Shown: positions 1-10,383 of the stretch, one piece after another
Numbering within the stretch: the stretch's first letter is position 1
How the letters are laid out: every line of letters starts with the position of its first letter
NCBI GenBank assembly: GCA_945638575.1
Contig: CALZDP010000002.1
Span: 102,688-166,687 of the forward strand
Origin: an uncultured Clostridia bacterium
GTDB taxonomy: Bacteria > Bacillota > Clostridia > Christensenellales > Borkfalkiaceae
Direction: 5' to 3'
DNA: 64,000 nt
Position numbers and translations under genes: made by a program
Notes under the pieces: model-generated
The model's database searches: none
Told to the model about the DNA's origin: nothing
What the model saw: the letters and a program-made list of their open reading frames with translations, nothing else

Positions 1-1909
1 CGTCGAACAAAATAACCGAATAAGGCTTCATTCTTACCTTGCCGGTAAGTTGCCCTTCTTCGTCGTAACCAATGTATCCCGGTGGCGCGCCGATAAGTTT
101 TGCAACGCTGACCTTTTCCATATACTCGCTCATATCAATGCGGATAAGAGAGTTTTCATCTCCGAAAAGGGCTTCTGCAAGGGCTTTTGACAATTCTGTT
201 TTACCAACGCCCGTAGGACCTACGAAAATAAACGAACCGGTAGGTCTGTTGGGGTCCTTTATACAGGTCATAGAACGCCTTATGGCTTTTGAGACTGCGG
301 AAACTGCGGTTTCCTGACCGATTACGCGCTTATGAAGTACGCTTTCAAAATTAAGCAACCTATCGGACTCGGCTTCGGTTAATTTGGAAACGGGAACGCC
401 TGTCATTTCGCTTACCACTTCGGCGATATTTTCTTCGTCTATATAAGACCTTGAGCGGGCTCTTAAACGTTTATACGAGCGATTTAATTCGTCTATTTCC
501 CCTTTCAAATCGGAAATCTTTTCCTCGATTTCACGGAAATCAGCGCCGCTTATCAAAGCGTAGTTTTTTTCGTTTTCAAGCCTTTCAAGTTGGCGATTTT
601 TTTCTCTTATCGAATCAGGCGGAGTGTCTACCGAGATTCTTTCCTTTGCCGCCGCTTCGTCAATAAGGTCTATCGCTTTATCGGGTAAAAACCTTTCGGT
701 TATATATCTTTCGGACATTATAACCGCCGCTTTAATGGCGGAATCGGTTATTTCTATGCCGTGATGCGCCTCGAACTTATCCCTTAAACCTTTTAAAATT
801 TCAATACAATCATCAATTTTGGGCGGTTCAAGTTTTATGATTAAAAACCTTCTTGCCAACGCCGCATCGTTTTGAACGTATTTATTATATTCGGCAGTTG
901 TCGTAGCCCCTATAACTTGCAAATCGCCGCGTGCCAGCGCAGGTTTTAATAAGTCGCTTATGGCAAACGAAGAATATCCTGCCAAAATGGAATGAATTTC
1001 GTCTATAAAAAGTATTACGTTATGTTCCTTAGCATAATTAAGCGCGGATTTAAAGCGCTCTTCAAACTCTCCGCGTAATTTAGCGCCTGCAATTATTCCG
1101 CTTAAATCAAGTGAAAATACGGTCTTGTTTTTTAGAGTTATAGGAACGTTACCATTAACGATTTTAAGCGCAAGTCCTTCGATAACTGCAGTTTTGCCTA
1201 CGCCCGGTTCGCCTATCAACAAAGGATTTGATTTTATCCTTCTTGAAAGAGTTTCGATTATCCTATTGATTTCTTTATCTCTGCCTATAACGGGATCGAG
1301 TTTGCCTAACTTCGCCCTCTGGGTAAGGTTAATACCGAAAGATTCAAGTTCCGACAAACCTTCTTCTTCGTAATTTGTATCGTTTTGAAAGTTTTGCTCG
1401 CCTGCCGTCGGTGGGTTTATATCCTCATGTAAACCGTTAATTCTGTAATTATGATAATCACCTTTGTTTAATTTTTTAACTAATTTTTCGATGTCCTTAC
1501 GCAAGCCATCGTGATCTTGCACGATAGTATCTATTATTTCGCAACCGTAACAAACTTCCTTACTGAGTATAGCAAGAAGCAAATGTTCCGCGGCTATATA
1601 GGGACAGCCGTTTTCGGCTGCGATAGATACGGCTTCATCCAAAACAGCTTTTGTCCTTGGGGTGAAACCGACTAAATTATACGTCGGGTCCGCCTTCCCC
1701 TTCAGCAACGGATAGTACGTAGTCGGTGTAACGCCGTATGCGCCTAATATCCTGCTAATCTCGCTTGGATAGCTTATCATTGCGGCAACTATAAATTCCG
1801 TAGCAACATACTTAACACCATATTTATGAGCAATTTCTTCCGCTCGTTTTATGATCGAAAAACATTGGCTTAACGATTTATCGTTAAGTTCGTTCAACAC
1901 ATTATTCAT
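1..1909 (-). CDS. clpC: ATP-dependent Clp protease ATPase subunit ClpC (3' end outside window)
   Basis: Hsp100 AAA+ unfoldase that feeds substrates, including arginine-phosphorylated proteins, to ClpP in the cytoplasm. 636 residues are visible from the ATG at 1909; the C-terminal third runs off the window. The order is a Clp N-domain double repeat (about 1-145), first AAA+ domain with Walker A GEPGVGKT (233-240) and Walker B acid pair DE at 303-304, a middle coiled region (about 400-470), then the start of the second AAA+ domain with Walker A GPTGVGKT (564-571). The middle region is ClpC-like rather than the long ClpB type. It begins 9 bases after mcsB, so it is the third gene of an mcsA-mcsB-clpC operon as in Bacillus, but without ctsR at the front. 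The Shine-Dalgarno-like AGGA is rather distant, suggesting coupling to mcsB. Confidence 0.96.
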   Translation of the reverse strand, partial: MNNVLNELNDKSLSQCFSIIKRAEEIAHKYGVKYVATEFIVAAMISYPSEISRILGAYGVTPTTYYPLLKGKADPTYNLVGFTPRTKAVLDEAVSIAAENGCPYIAAEHLLLAILSKEVCYGCEIIDTIVQDHDGLRKDIEKLVKKLNKGDYHNYRINGLHEDINPPTAGEQNFQNDTNYEEEGLSELESFGINLTQRAKLGKLDPVIGRDKEINRIIETLSRRIKSNPLLIGEPGVGKTAVIEGLALKIVNGNVPITLKNKTVFSLDLSGIIAGAKLRGEFEERFKSALNYAKEHNVILFIDEIHSILAGYSSFAISDLLKPALARGDLQVIGATTTAEYNKYVQNDAALARRFLIIKLEPPKIDDCIEILKGLRDKFEAHHGIEITDSAIKAAVIMSERYITERFLPDKAIDLIDEAAAKERISVDTPPDSIREKNRQLERLENEKNYALISGADFREIEEKISDLKGEIDELNRSYKRLRARSRSYIDEENIAEVVSEMTGVPVSKLTEAESDRLLNFESVLHKRVIGQETAVSAVSKAIRRSMTCIKDPNRPTGSFIFVGPTGVGKTELSKALAEALFGDENSLIRIDMSEYMEKVSVAKLIGAPPGYIGYDEEGQLTGKVRMKPYSVILFD

Positions 1910-1918
1910 AAATTACAA

Positions 1919-2914
1919 TTAAAGTTCCTGTGTTTCCAACTTTTTAAGTGCGTTTTTAACAAAAACGGCACGAATTTCGTCAACCGAATCGCCGACAAGC
2001 GAGTATGAGTTGACAAGCAAAGTATTATGTCTTGCCGAAATTGCAAGATCGTCTATCGCCGAACTGTTGTTACAACCTATTATTCCCCAATAAATGCCTA
2101 ATTTTACCTGTGAAATAAGTTCGCAAAATTCCTCGTACGGCAATATGGCGGCGTGCGTCAAAGTCCCCAAAGCACGCAAACACTTATCTTTTATTTTGAT
2201 AGGATTTTCAAGGTATTCGGCATTACGTAAATTTTTTTCTTCGGTAACTACCTTGTCGGCAAATTTTTTTACCTTTTCGATAATCGCATTGACGTCGCCG
2301 ATAGTTATGGAATTACTTATCTGATAATAGTAGCCTTCGGCAAAACTTCCCTCACCGAAAGCGCCGCGTATGGTTATCGATTCGGTATAACCGAGTTTTG
2401 CCAAATCGTCGATACGGTTGTTTTTTGTTAAAGCGGGCAGAAAAACCATTAGCGAAGCCCTCATACCCGTACCGAGATTTGTAGGACAAGCCGTATAATA
2501 GAAATTGTTTTTTACCGCAAACGGACAGTTTTTGGCAAGAACGCCGTCAAGATACAAAATTCTTTTTAACGCGCCTTCAAAATCAAAACCTTTCACGATG
2601 CATTGTTCTCTTAAATGGTCTTCTTCATTCATCATGACCGACAAAAGTTCATCGGAAGAAAGAGCAACCGCGCCGTTTGGCGAGGCGCAAAGATTTTTTG
2701 AAATGAGATATCTTTCCGTAAGCGAAAGTTTTTCGGTTTCGCTTAGTTGAGACATGAAGTAAGTGCTGAATCCTTTAAAATGGCTCAACACCGCAAGACA
2801 GGAATTGACAATTTCCTTTTCGCACTCGCTTCCGCGTATCATTGACGGAAAGTTGTAATTACGAAAGTTGCGCGCTAAACGAATTCTCGTTGAAATAACT
2901 ACGTCGGTATTCAT
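1919..2914 (-). CDS. mcsB: Protein arginine kinase McsB
   Basis: Phosphorylates arginine side chains, marking proteins for ClpC-ClpP. The 331-residue protein has the guanido-kinase catalytic core: N-terminal STRIRLARN, the acidic NEEDHLR segment (about 96-102), CPTNLGTG (143-150) and the RGAFGEGS loop (183-190). It is slightly shorter than the roughly 350-363 residues usual for the family. Near the C-terminus the position of the known allosteric phosphoarginine-sensing motif RDxxRA reads VDEIRA (311-316), so the first arginine is replaced. It starts 2 bases after the mcsA stop, which implies translational coupling. Confidence 0.95.
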   Translation of the reverse strand: MNTDVVISTRIRLARNFRNYNFPSMIRGSECEKEIVNSCLAVLSHFKGFSTYFMSQLSETEKLSLTERYLISKNLCASPNGAVALSSDELLSVMMNEEDHLREQCIVKGFDFEGALKRILYLDGVLAKNCPFAVKNNFYYTACPTNLGTGMRASLMVFLPALTKNNRIDDLAKLGYTESITIRGAFGEGSFAEGYYYQISNSITIGDVNAIIEKVKKFADKVVTEEKNLRNAEYLENPIKIKDKCLRALGTLTHAAILPYEEFCELISQVKLGIYWGIIGCNNSSAIDDLAISARHNTLLVNSYSLVGDSVDEIRAVFVKNALKKLETQEL

Positions 2915-2916
2915 CG

Positions 2917-3204
2917 TTACTCACTCTGCAAACTATCGATAAGCGGTTTTAATTCTTCGCTAAATTCCGTGTAACAGTAAGGACAACCGACTATCATGGT
3001 GTTTAAAATATCGTTAAGACTTCTACCGCAACGCCGACAGGTTTTTTGCAAATTTGCGTAAAAAACGTTATAAAAACCGTTTGCATCAAGAGAATACGCC
3101 GCACTTAAACACTCATGACACACTAAGCCTTGCGATTTAAAGGCGCCAAAGTATCTTACGACTTCTTCGGTGGCTTCTCTTTTATGACAAACGGGACAAA
3201 TCAT
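2917..3204 (-). CDS. mcsA: Short McsA-like zinc-finger protein, activator of McsB
   Basis: McsA activates the McsB kinase and helps regulate heat-shock genes. This protein has 95 residues and four CxxC pairs (C3/C6, C29/C32, C56/C59, C74/C77), the two zinc-binding modules expected of McsA. Bacillus-type McsA is about 180 residues and ends with a UvrB/UvrC (UVR) motif; that half is absent here, because the stop codon falls 2 bases before mcsB. It is the first gene of mcsA-mcsB-clpC. Identity rests on the cysteine pattern and the position before mcsB. Confidence 0.85.
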   Translation of the reverse strand: MICPVCHKREATEEVVRYFGAFKSQGLVCHECLSAAYSLDANGFYNVFYANLQKTCRRCGRSLNDILNTMIVGCPYCYTEFSEELKPLIDSLQSE

Positions 3205-3242
3205 TTATAACACCATATAATTACTGACTTTCTATCAATCTA

Positions 3243-3270
3243 ATTATATCATTAAATCCTAAAAAGTAAA
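3243..3270 (-). promoter_or_regulatory. Candidate sigma-A promoter for mcsA-mcsB-clpC
   Basis: On the minus strand a -35-like TTTACT (3270-3265) and a perfect -10 TATAAT (3248-3243) are separated by 16 bases. They lie about 40 bases upstream of the mcsA ATG. No convincing CtsR tandem heptad was found around it. Confidence 0.55.
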
Positions 3271-3351
3271 TACCATTTTGATTAATTTTTTCCGATTTTT
3301 ACAAATATTTTTGTTGTTTTTTAACTTTTGGGACTGAAAGTTTGATTTTTT

Positions 3352-3383
3352 AAAATCCGTCGGCAAAATTACCGACGGATTTT
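3352..3383 (-). terminator. Intrinsic terminator after galU
   Basis: A 12-bp perfect stem AAAATCCGTCGG / CCGACGGATTTT has an 8-base loop. On the minus strand it directly follows the galU stop and ends in a T-rich tract, so it separates galU from mcsA. Confidence 0.8.
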
Positions 3384-3387
3384 TAGT

Positions 3388-4254
3388 TTATTCTTTGATT
3401 ATATCGAGTAAATAATTTTTGAAACTTTCTTTTAGTTCGGTATCTCTAAGTGCGTATTCCACATTGGCTTTTAAAAAACCGAGACGGTCGCCCATGTCGT
3501 AACGTTTGCCTTCAAACTCGTAAGCGTAAGCGCCGTTTGTCTTTGCCTCGATATCCAAAGCGTCGGTTAATTGATACTCGTTATTCGCGCCCGGTTTAAG
3601 GTTGCGCATAATGTCAACCATGTAAGGCGAACAAACGTACCTGCCAAGCGGAGCGATATCGCTTTTTACAAGTTCTATCGGCGGTTTTTCGACAATAGAA
3701 GTAACCCGATACTCTCTGCCGTCCTTTATATCGTATTCTACCGAAGCGTATTTCGGCACCTGTTCGTGCGGAACGGTTTTTACGCCTATAACCGTTTTAC
3801 CGTGTTTTTCGTAAACCTCCAAAAGTTGCCGTAAAACAGGCTTTTCGTTAAACATTACGTCGTCTCCGAATAAAACCGCAAAAGGTTTGCCTTGTATGTA
3901 TTCTTCAGCCGCCATAATGGCGTCCGCCGTACCCAACTGAGTTTTTTGTTGGACAAAATGCACTTTTGCCAAACCTTCGGGATACTTCACTTCTTTAAGA
4001 TATTCCGGCTTATTTTTATCCTTCAAAAGATTTTCAAGTTGGGTATTTTCGCTGAAATGATCTTCGATGATTTCTTTCTTATGACCGACTACAAAAACAA
4101 TCTCTTCGATACCGCTTTTCGCCGCTTCTTCCGCAATAATCTCGACAGAAGGCCTGTTTATTATCGGAAGCATCGGCTTAGGCACTGCCTTTGTATATGG
4201 TAAAAACCTTGTGCCGAATCCGGCGACGGGTATTACCGCGATTTTTACTTTCAT
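3388..4254 (-). CDS. galU: UTP--glucose-1-phosphate uridylyltransferase
   Basis: Makes UDP-glucose from UTP and glucose-1-phosphate for cell-surface glycans. It has 288 residues with the nucleotidyltransferase signature AGFGTRFLPYTKAVPKPMLP near residues 11-30 and the GDD metal-binding motif in the middle of the catalytic domain. I chose the ATG at 4254: GGAGG stands 6 bases upstream, while an ATG six codons further upstream would put that ribosome binding site inside the gene. It appears to be transcribed alone, ending at a strong terminator. Confidence 0.95.
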   Translation of the reverse strand: MKVKIAVIPVAGFGTRFLPYTKAVPKPMLPIINRPSVEIIAEEAAKSGIEEIVFVVGHKKEIIEDHFSENTQLENLLKDKNKPEYLKEVKYPEGLAKVHFVQQKTQLGTADAIMAAEEYIQGKPFAVLFGDDVMFNEKPVLRQLLEVYEKHGKTVIGVKTVPHEQVPKYASVEYDIKDGREYRVTSIVEKPPIELVKSDIAPLGRYVCSPYMVDIMRNLKPGANNEYQLTDALDIEAKTNGAYAYEFEGKRYDMGDRLGFLKANVEYALRDTELKESFKNYLLDIIKE

Positions 4255-4298
4255 TTTCCCTCCAAATATCACATAACTAATATATGCGATACCAATAA

Positions 4299-4318
4299 GT
4301 CCGCGTTTGCGTGCGGAC
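4299..4318 (-). other. GC-rich hairpin between upp and galU
   Basis: A 6-bp inverted repeat GTCCGC / GCGGAC surrounds an 8-base loop in the upp-galU gap. On the minus strand it is followed by TTATT, a weak U tract, so it may be an inefficient terminator for upp. Confidence 0.35.
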
Positions 4319-4358
4319 GGTATTTACAAGCGATTCTTGTTTATTTTACTCTAAAAAT

Positions 4359-5500
<1,142 letters not shown>

Positions 5501-5561
5501 ATGCCACCTTTTAAATAAACTTATTTTTAGATAATCTCTTAAAATTTTGAAGTATGAAAAC

Positions 5562-6011
5562 TTACAAAACTTTTTTTAACATTTCCAAAATTATCGTACA
5601 AGCCTCGTCTATTCGGGAAAAACAAAGGTTGTAATCTTGTTGTGATTTTCCGTACGGATCGCCAATATCACCGCATTTAGTCAGTTGATTAATCGAATAT
5701 ACGTTTTCGTACCCTTCTTTTTCCAAAGCGCGTTTAATGGAATCGGTCATGGCGACGATTGCCCCGAACCCCTTTGCTTTTTCCAAAGTGATTTGCTTAG
5801 GTACGAATTTGGTCATTTTTACTCCGTTTAATTTTAGCGAAGTCTTAGCCATAGGGTTAATTTTGTCATCCGTAACATTCGTGCCGAAAGAGGTTACGCG
5901 AATATTTACGCTGTTATCCGCGAAAATTTTGCCTTTCAATATAAATTGCGCCATCGGACTGCGGCAAGTGTTACCCGTACAAACGAAACACAACGATTCT
6001 TGTTTGCTCAT
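5562..6011 (-). CDS. ywlE: Low-molecular-weight phosphatase, probable protein-arginine phosphatase YwlE
   Basis: Its 149 residues have the low-molecular-weight tyrosine phosphatase P-loop C11-TGNTC-R17 followed by S-P, and the general-acid loop DPYG at D118. In YwlE the threonine inside the P-loop (here T15) is known to favour phosphoarginine over phosphotyrosine, and it is present. The synteny ywlC-ywlE-rpiB supports the assignment. It would reverse McsB marks; mcsB itself lies about 2.6 kb downstream. A general tyrosine phosphatase is the alternative. Confidence 0.85.
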   Translation of the reverse strand: MSKQESLCFVCTGNTCRSPMAQFILKGKIFADNSVNIRVTSFGTNVTDDKINPMAKTSLKLNGVKMTKFVPKQITLEKAKGFGAIVAMTDSIKRALEKEGYENVYSINQLTKCGDIGDPYGKSQQDYNLCFSRIDEACTIILEMLKKVL

Positions 6012-6027
6012 TTTTCACCACCCGAAG

Positions 6028-7053
6028 TTAATTAGAGGACTCTGACGAAGCAAACGCTTTTAAAAATCTGTTTTCGACGCTCAGCGTTACTTCGTCGTTA
6101 ACATCAAATTTTATGCCTATAAGCAAATCGTAACGTTCACCTTCATGAAGCCCGTAATAAAGGCGTGAAGCCATTTGACAACCGTTTTCACCCAAAGAAA
6201 ACAGATTTAATCCTTCTAAGTAAGGTTCATCCTTTTTAGTACACATGACAAGCGGTTTTTTGCCCTGATTAACGCTAACGTCGTACAGTTTTTTAACTGC
6301 TTCATAATCGCCTTTTTCGAATAAAAAAGTTGTAGTTTTAGGGCAGTAATGTCTGTATTTTGTGCCGGGTGAACGTTTGTTTAATTCCGAAGCGTTACCT
6401 GCATAAACGCAGTTACCGACAACCTTAGAAACCATCTCGGCGGTAATAAGACCTTTTCGTAAAATGACGGGGACTTCGCCTGTGGCGTCTAAGACGGTTG
6501 ATTCTATACCGCCTTCACACCTTCCGCCGTCTAAAATCATCGGAATGGTATCGCCGAAATCTTCATAGACGTGCTCGGCTGTAACAGCGCTTGTATGTTT
6601 AGATATGTTTGCAGACGGCGCCGCAATCGGCAAATTTAAATATTTTAAAAATCTTTGAGCGCTTTCTGAAGACGGAACCCTTATTGCAAGTGTATTAAGC
6701 CCACAAGAAACAAGGTCTGAAACGGCGTTCTTGCTTCTGTAAACTATGGTAAGCGGTCCGGGCAAAAAAGCCTCTCTCAACTTTTTAGCGTAAGCGTTAT
6801 CGTCATAGATAAGCGTGCTTAAATCGTAATCTTTGTGAACGTGAACGATTAACGGATTGTCAAGCGGACGACCTTTTGCCGTATATACAGCACGTATTGC
6901 CTCATCGCTGAAAGCATTTGCGCCTAATCCGTAAACGGTCTCCGTAGGGAAAGCAACAAGTTGATCGTTTAAAATGTAATTTTTTGCAATTTCAAGCGTT
7001 TTATCGGTGATTTTAAAGATTTTTACGTTTGATTGACTACATGAAAACGTCAT
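6028..7053 (-). CDS. ywlC: L-threonylcarbamoyladenylate synthase (Sua5/YwlC)
   Basis: Forms threonylcarbamoyl-AMP from threonine, bicarbonate and ATP, the first step of the t6A37 tRNA modification. The YrdC domain fills about 1-200 with PTETVYGLG near the N-terminus, the KGRP motif and PSAN; a C-terminal Sua5 domain (about 220-341) follows a linker with SPGTKYRHY. Of three in-frame starts (GTG 7062, ATG 7059, ATG 7053) I chose 7053, because AGAAGG stands 8 bases before it. The gene overlaps the 3' end of dnaB, which implies coupled translation. Confidence 0.93.
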   Translation of the reverse strand: MTFSCSQSNVKIFKITDKTLEIAKNYILNDQLVAFPTETVYGLGANAFSDEAIRAVYTAKGRPLDNPLIVHVHKDYDLSTLIYDDNAYAKKLREAFLPGPLTIVYRSKNAVSDLVSCGLNTLAIRVPSSESAQRFLKYLNLPIAAPSANISKHTSAVTAEHVYEDFGDTIPMILDGGRCEGGIESTVLDATGEVPVILRKGLITAEMVSKVVGNCVYAGNASELNKRSPGTKYRHYCPKTTTFLFEKGDYEAVKKLYDVSVNQGKKPLVMCTKKDEPYLEGLNLFSLGENGCQMASRLYYGLHEGERYDLLIGIKFDVNDEVTLSVENRFLKAFASSESSN

Positions 7054-8506
7054 TGTCATCACCTTCTGTCGGTGCGAATTTTTCTAAACTTTGAAGGTCT
7101 TCTTCGGAATACTTTTCAGGTTCGGGCGGAACCATTTCATCTTTAATAAACACGCCTTCGGATTTAGGCGGTTCTCCGCTGAAATTAGTAGGATTAACAA
7201 ACTTGCAATAATCGCCCTTGAAGAGCAACGGGAACTCCGTACAAACGCCGTTACGGTTTTTGGCAATAATGATATCCGTCATTTGTGTGGACGGACGGTT
7301 GCCGGAATCTGCGTCGGGTTTATGTAAGAAGATAACAAGGTCGGCGTCTTGCTCTATGGCGCCGGATTCTCTTAAGTCGGACAAAACAGGTTTACCGCCC
7401 TTTCTCGAAGTAATCTGACGGGAAAGTTGCGACAACGCAACCACAGGACATTCTAGTTCCTTTGCAATCATTTTAAGATTTCTCGAAATATCGGTAACTT
7501 CCTGTTGACGGGATTCGGATTTTTTTGCGGATTGCATAAGTTGCAAGTGGTCTACGACAATTAAATCAAGACGTCCGCCTTGACGCATTTTTAAACGCCT
7601 TGCCCTGTTCATAATATCCTGCGGAGTTACATTTGAACTTTCGTCAACATAAATTTTAGCGTTATTCAATGATTTTTTGGCTTGCCAAAGTTTTTTAAAT
7701 CCTTTTTCGTCCTTTTCGTCAAGTTTGCCTTTTAAGGCTGCGTCCATAGGGACTTCCCCTACGGAACAAAGCATTCTTTGCGCTAATTCTACCTTAGTCA
7801 TTTCAAGTTCAAACACAGCGCAAACGGCGTCTTCTTTTAAAGCAACGTTTTCGACAATGTTCATCGCAAGCGTGGTTTTACCGACAGACGGACGAGCAGC
7901 CAAAATAATCAAATTACCCTTATGCAAACCGTTTGTAGTATAATCAAGTTGGGTAAAGCCTGTTTTAAGACCGGTATAATAATTTTTATCCTTTTGAAGT
8001 TTTTCAAACTTTTCCAAAACAGGATCGAAGTATTCGCCTATCCTTTCCAAATTATGCCTTTCATCGGTATTTGCTATATCGTAAATCAACTTTTCGGCAT
8101 AAGCAAGCGAATGAGCGCTATCCGTACTTTTGGTAGAATCCTCTATAATAAGATTGGAACTTCTTATTAGCCTACGCAAAATACCGTCGCGCTTCACGAT
8201 TGCAACGTACTGTTCAAAGTTTGCGGAAGACGGTATTACCTTTGTCAATTCGGTCAAATAGGAAATTCCGCCTACGCCTTCAAGTTTACCGTTCTTTTGC
8301 AAAATATCGGAAACGGTAACCAAATCGACGGGCTTATTATCCGCCATAATCTCTTTCATATAAGAAAAGATTACTTTATGCGAAGCAACTAAAAAATCGT
8401 CTTCCTTAAGTTGTGAAATTATATCAATTTGAATAACCTGATCGAGCAGTATACACGCTAAGACCGACTGCTCTGCTTCAAGGTTATAGGGCATGCTGTT
8501 AGCCAT
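7037..8506 (-). CDS. dnaB: Replicative DNA helicase DnaB
   Basis: Hexameric 5'-3' helicase that unwinds DNA at the replication fork. The 489 residues comprise an N-terminal primase-interacting domain (about 5-110), a linker, and the RecA-like ATPase with Walker A ARPSVGKT (204-211), Walker B LIVVDHLQLM and ALSQLSR with a downstream LRESGAIEQDAD. No intein interrupts the Walker region. AAAGGTG stands 4 bases before the ATG. The 3' end overlaps ywlC. Confidence 0.97.
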   Translation of the reverse strand: MANSMPYNLEAEQSVLACILLDQVIQIDIISQLKEDDFLVASHKVIFSYMKEIMADNKPVDLVTVSDILQKNGKLEGVGGISYLTELTKVIPSSANFEQYVAIVKRDGILRRLIRSSNLIIEDSTKSTDSAHSLAYAEKLIYDIANTDERHNLERIGEYFDPVLEKFEKLQKDKNYYTGLKTGFTQLDYTTNGLHKGNLIILAARPSVGKTTLAMNIVENVALKEDAVCAVFELEMTKVELAQRMLCSVGEVPMDAALKGKLDEKDEKGFKKLWQAKKSLNNAKIYVDESSNVTPQDIMNRARRLKMRQGGRLDLIVVDHLQLMQSAKKSESRQQEVTDISRNLKMIAKELECPVVALSQLSRQITSRKGGKPVLSDLRESGAIEQDADLVIFLHKPDADSGNRPSTQMTDIIIAKNRNGVCTEFPLLFKGDYCKFVNPTNFSGEPPKSEGVFIKDEMVPPEPEKYSEEDLQSLEKFAPTEGDDNDVFM

Positions 8507-8522
8507 AAATCACCTTTTGACG

Positions 8523-8558
8523 GCGGCGCCGCAATTTTTAAGAAGCGGTTAAAACCGC
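8523..8558. other. Two GC palindromes in the pepF-dnaB gap
   Basis: GCGGCGCCGC (8523-8532) and GCGGTTAAAACCGC (8545-8558) each lie beside AATTTTT on the plus strand. They look like two copies of one short hairpin element. On the transcribed minus strand the A-rich side comes first, so they are poor terminators there; mRNA processing or attenuation between pepF and dnaB is possible. Confidence 0.4.
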
Positions 8559-8589
8559 AATTTTTAATGTTTTTTATACTTTTTAAAAA

Positions 8590-10371
8590 TTAAAGTTTAA
8601 TATTGTCAAATTCGTCCAAAGCATTTTTAAAGGACTTCATAGCCGTTTCGTACACTTCCTTTTCGGTTAAATCCACGCCTGCGATTTTAAGAAGTTCCAC
8701 AGGACTGTCGGACCCGCCCGACGAAAGGAATTTTTTGTAATTATCAACGGCAGGTTTACCTTCGGATAAAATCTTTTCGGCAATAGAAATTGCGCTGATT
8801 ATACCGGTTGCATATTTGTAGACGTAAAAGGCATTGTAAAAATGCGGAATTCTGGACCATTCCCAAGAAATTTCTTTATCGGAAACGACTCCGTCGCCGT
8901 AATACTTTTTGTTTAAACTAAGATATTGCTCGCACAAAAAGTCGTTTGTTAAAGGGGTACCTTTTTCAGCGGCGGAATGAGCGATATACTCAAATTCGGC
9001 AAACATCGTCTGACGGAACAGAGTGCTCTTAATCATGTCCGTATAATAGGAAAGCAGGAATTTTTTAAGCCTATTGTCGGTCGTGGTTTTTAATAGGTAC
9101 CTTAAAAGTAAAACTTCGTTTACCGTACTTGCAACTTCCGCAACAAAAATGGTGTAATCCGCCTTGCCTTTAGGTTGATTGCCGTTTGAATAGTAGGTGT
9201 GCATTGCGTGCCCTAATTCGTGGGCAATGGTAAATATATCCCCCGTCGTCTTTTGATAGTTCAAAAGAACATACGGGTGCTTGAATGCGTACACACCCGT
9301 TGAATAAGCGCCGCTGCGTTTACCGGGGGTTTCCTCAACGTCAATCCAACCGTCGTCATGGGCTTTTTGAAGCATACCAACGTAATCTTCACCTAGTGGC
9401 GAAAGTCCTTTTAAAACAAGTTTAAAAGCATCTTCGTAGTCGAGTTTCATTTCCGCTTCGTCAACAATCGGTACGTAGACGTCCCACATATGCATTTCGT
9501 CAAGCCCTAAATTTTCCTTCTTTTGATTTATATATCTGTGAAGGAGGGGCAGACTGTCATGCACGCCGGAAATCAAATTTTCATAAACGTCCTTACTTAC
9601 GTCTTCATCGAAAAGCGCCATATCGAGGCAGGACGGATAGTTACGGGCACGCGCAATAAATACGTTTTTATTTACGTTGCCCGAATAAGTTGCCGTAATC
9701 GTGTTTATAAGACGCTCAAAACAGGCGTAATACTTCTTAAACGCCTCTTTGCGAAGGTTTGCGTCGTTACTTCTTAGCAAAAGACCGTATACCCCGTGAG
9801 AAACTTTAACTTCTCCTTCGGGCGTTTCAACGGTGGGAAATTCTATATCGGCGTTGTTTATCATGCCGAAAACTTCCTTATAACCGGAAAAGACTTGACC
9901 GCCGAGCGCCAAAACCCTTTCGGTTTCCGCCGATAAAACGTGCGGTTTGCTTTTTAATATGCATTTAAGTTGGTAATCATGGTCTTTTAAAAGGGCACTT
10001 TCGGATAAAGCGGTTAAAGTCTTTTCGTCCAAGGACGTCAGTTCGGGAATGATAAATGACGACGCCGAAGAAAACTTAACATATAAAAGTTGAGCCCTTG
10101 ACAAAAGCCCTTTATAAAAACCGTTTCTTGTATCCTCGTCACGCTTCATGGAAGCGTAAACGTAAAGTTTTTCCAAAACGGCGGAAGTTTCGTCAAGCGC
10201 GTCAAAACATTCCTTTACGCCCTGTACGGTAGACAAGTTGCCTTGAAAGCGCGAAAAATCCATGTGCGATTCCACAAAAGAGTAATCGCTTTCCCATTCT
10301 TCTTGATTTTTATATATGTGCCCCGTATTCCATTTAAGATTTTCGGGCAGGTCATTTCTTGAATCTATCAT
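8590..10371 (-). CDS. pepF: Oligoendopeptidase F (M3 metallopeptidase)
   Basis: Cytoplasmic zinc endopeptidase that cleaves short peptides. It has 593 residues with the M3 zinc site HELGH (H384 and H388) and the downstream glutamate region expected of the family. The N-terminal helical domain fills about 1-200. It starts 12 bases after the degV-family gene, so the two are likely co-transcribed. Confidence 0.94.
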   Translation of the reverse strand: MIDSRNDLPENLKWNTGHIYKNQEEWESDYSFVESHMDFSRFQGNLSTVQGVKECFDALDETSAVLEKLYVYASMKRDEDTRNGFYKGLLSRAQLLYVKFSSASSFIIPELTSLDEKTLTALSESALLKDHDYQLKCILKSKPHVLSAETERVLALGGQVFSGYKEVFGMINNADIEFPTVETPEGEVKVSHGVYGLLLRSNDANLRKEAFKKYYACFERLINTITATYSGNVNKNVFIARARNYPSCLDMALFDEDVSKDVYENLISGVHDSLPLLHRYINQKKENLGLDEMHMWDVYVPIVDEAEMKLDYEDAFKLVLKGLSPLGEDYVGMLQKAHDDGWIDVEETPGKRSGAYSTGVYAFKHPYVLLNYQKTTGDIFTIAHELGHAMHTYYSNGNQPKGKADYTIFVAEVASTVNEVLLLRYLLKTTTDNRLKKFLLSYYTDMIKSTLFRQTMFAEFEYIAHSAAEKGTPLTNDFLCEQYLSLNKKYYGDGVVSDKEISWEWSRIPHFYNAFYVYKYATGIISAISIAEKILSEGKPAVDNYKKFLSSGGSDSPVELLKIAGVDLTEKEVYETAMKSFKNALDEFDNIKL

Positions 10372-10383
10372 AAAATTTGCAGA

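Noticed and set aside
72..1373. Open frames on the plus strand at 72-317, 451-666 and 1125-1373
   Set aside because: They lie antisense inside clpC, which has complete family motifs in its own frame; none has a ribosome binding site.
3205..3275. CtsR operator before mcsA
   Set aside because: The sequence after the -10 box (GATTGATAGAAAGTCAG) only loosely resembles the tandem GGTCAAA heptads.
8523..8558. Strong terminator between pepF and dnaB
   Set aside because: The U tracts follow the hairpins only on the plus strand, where no gene needs termination.
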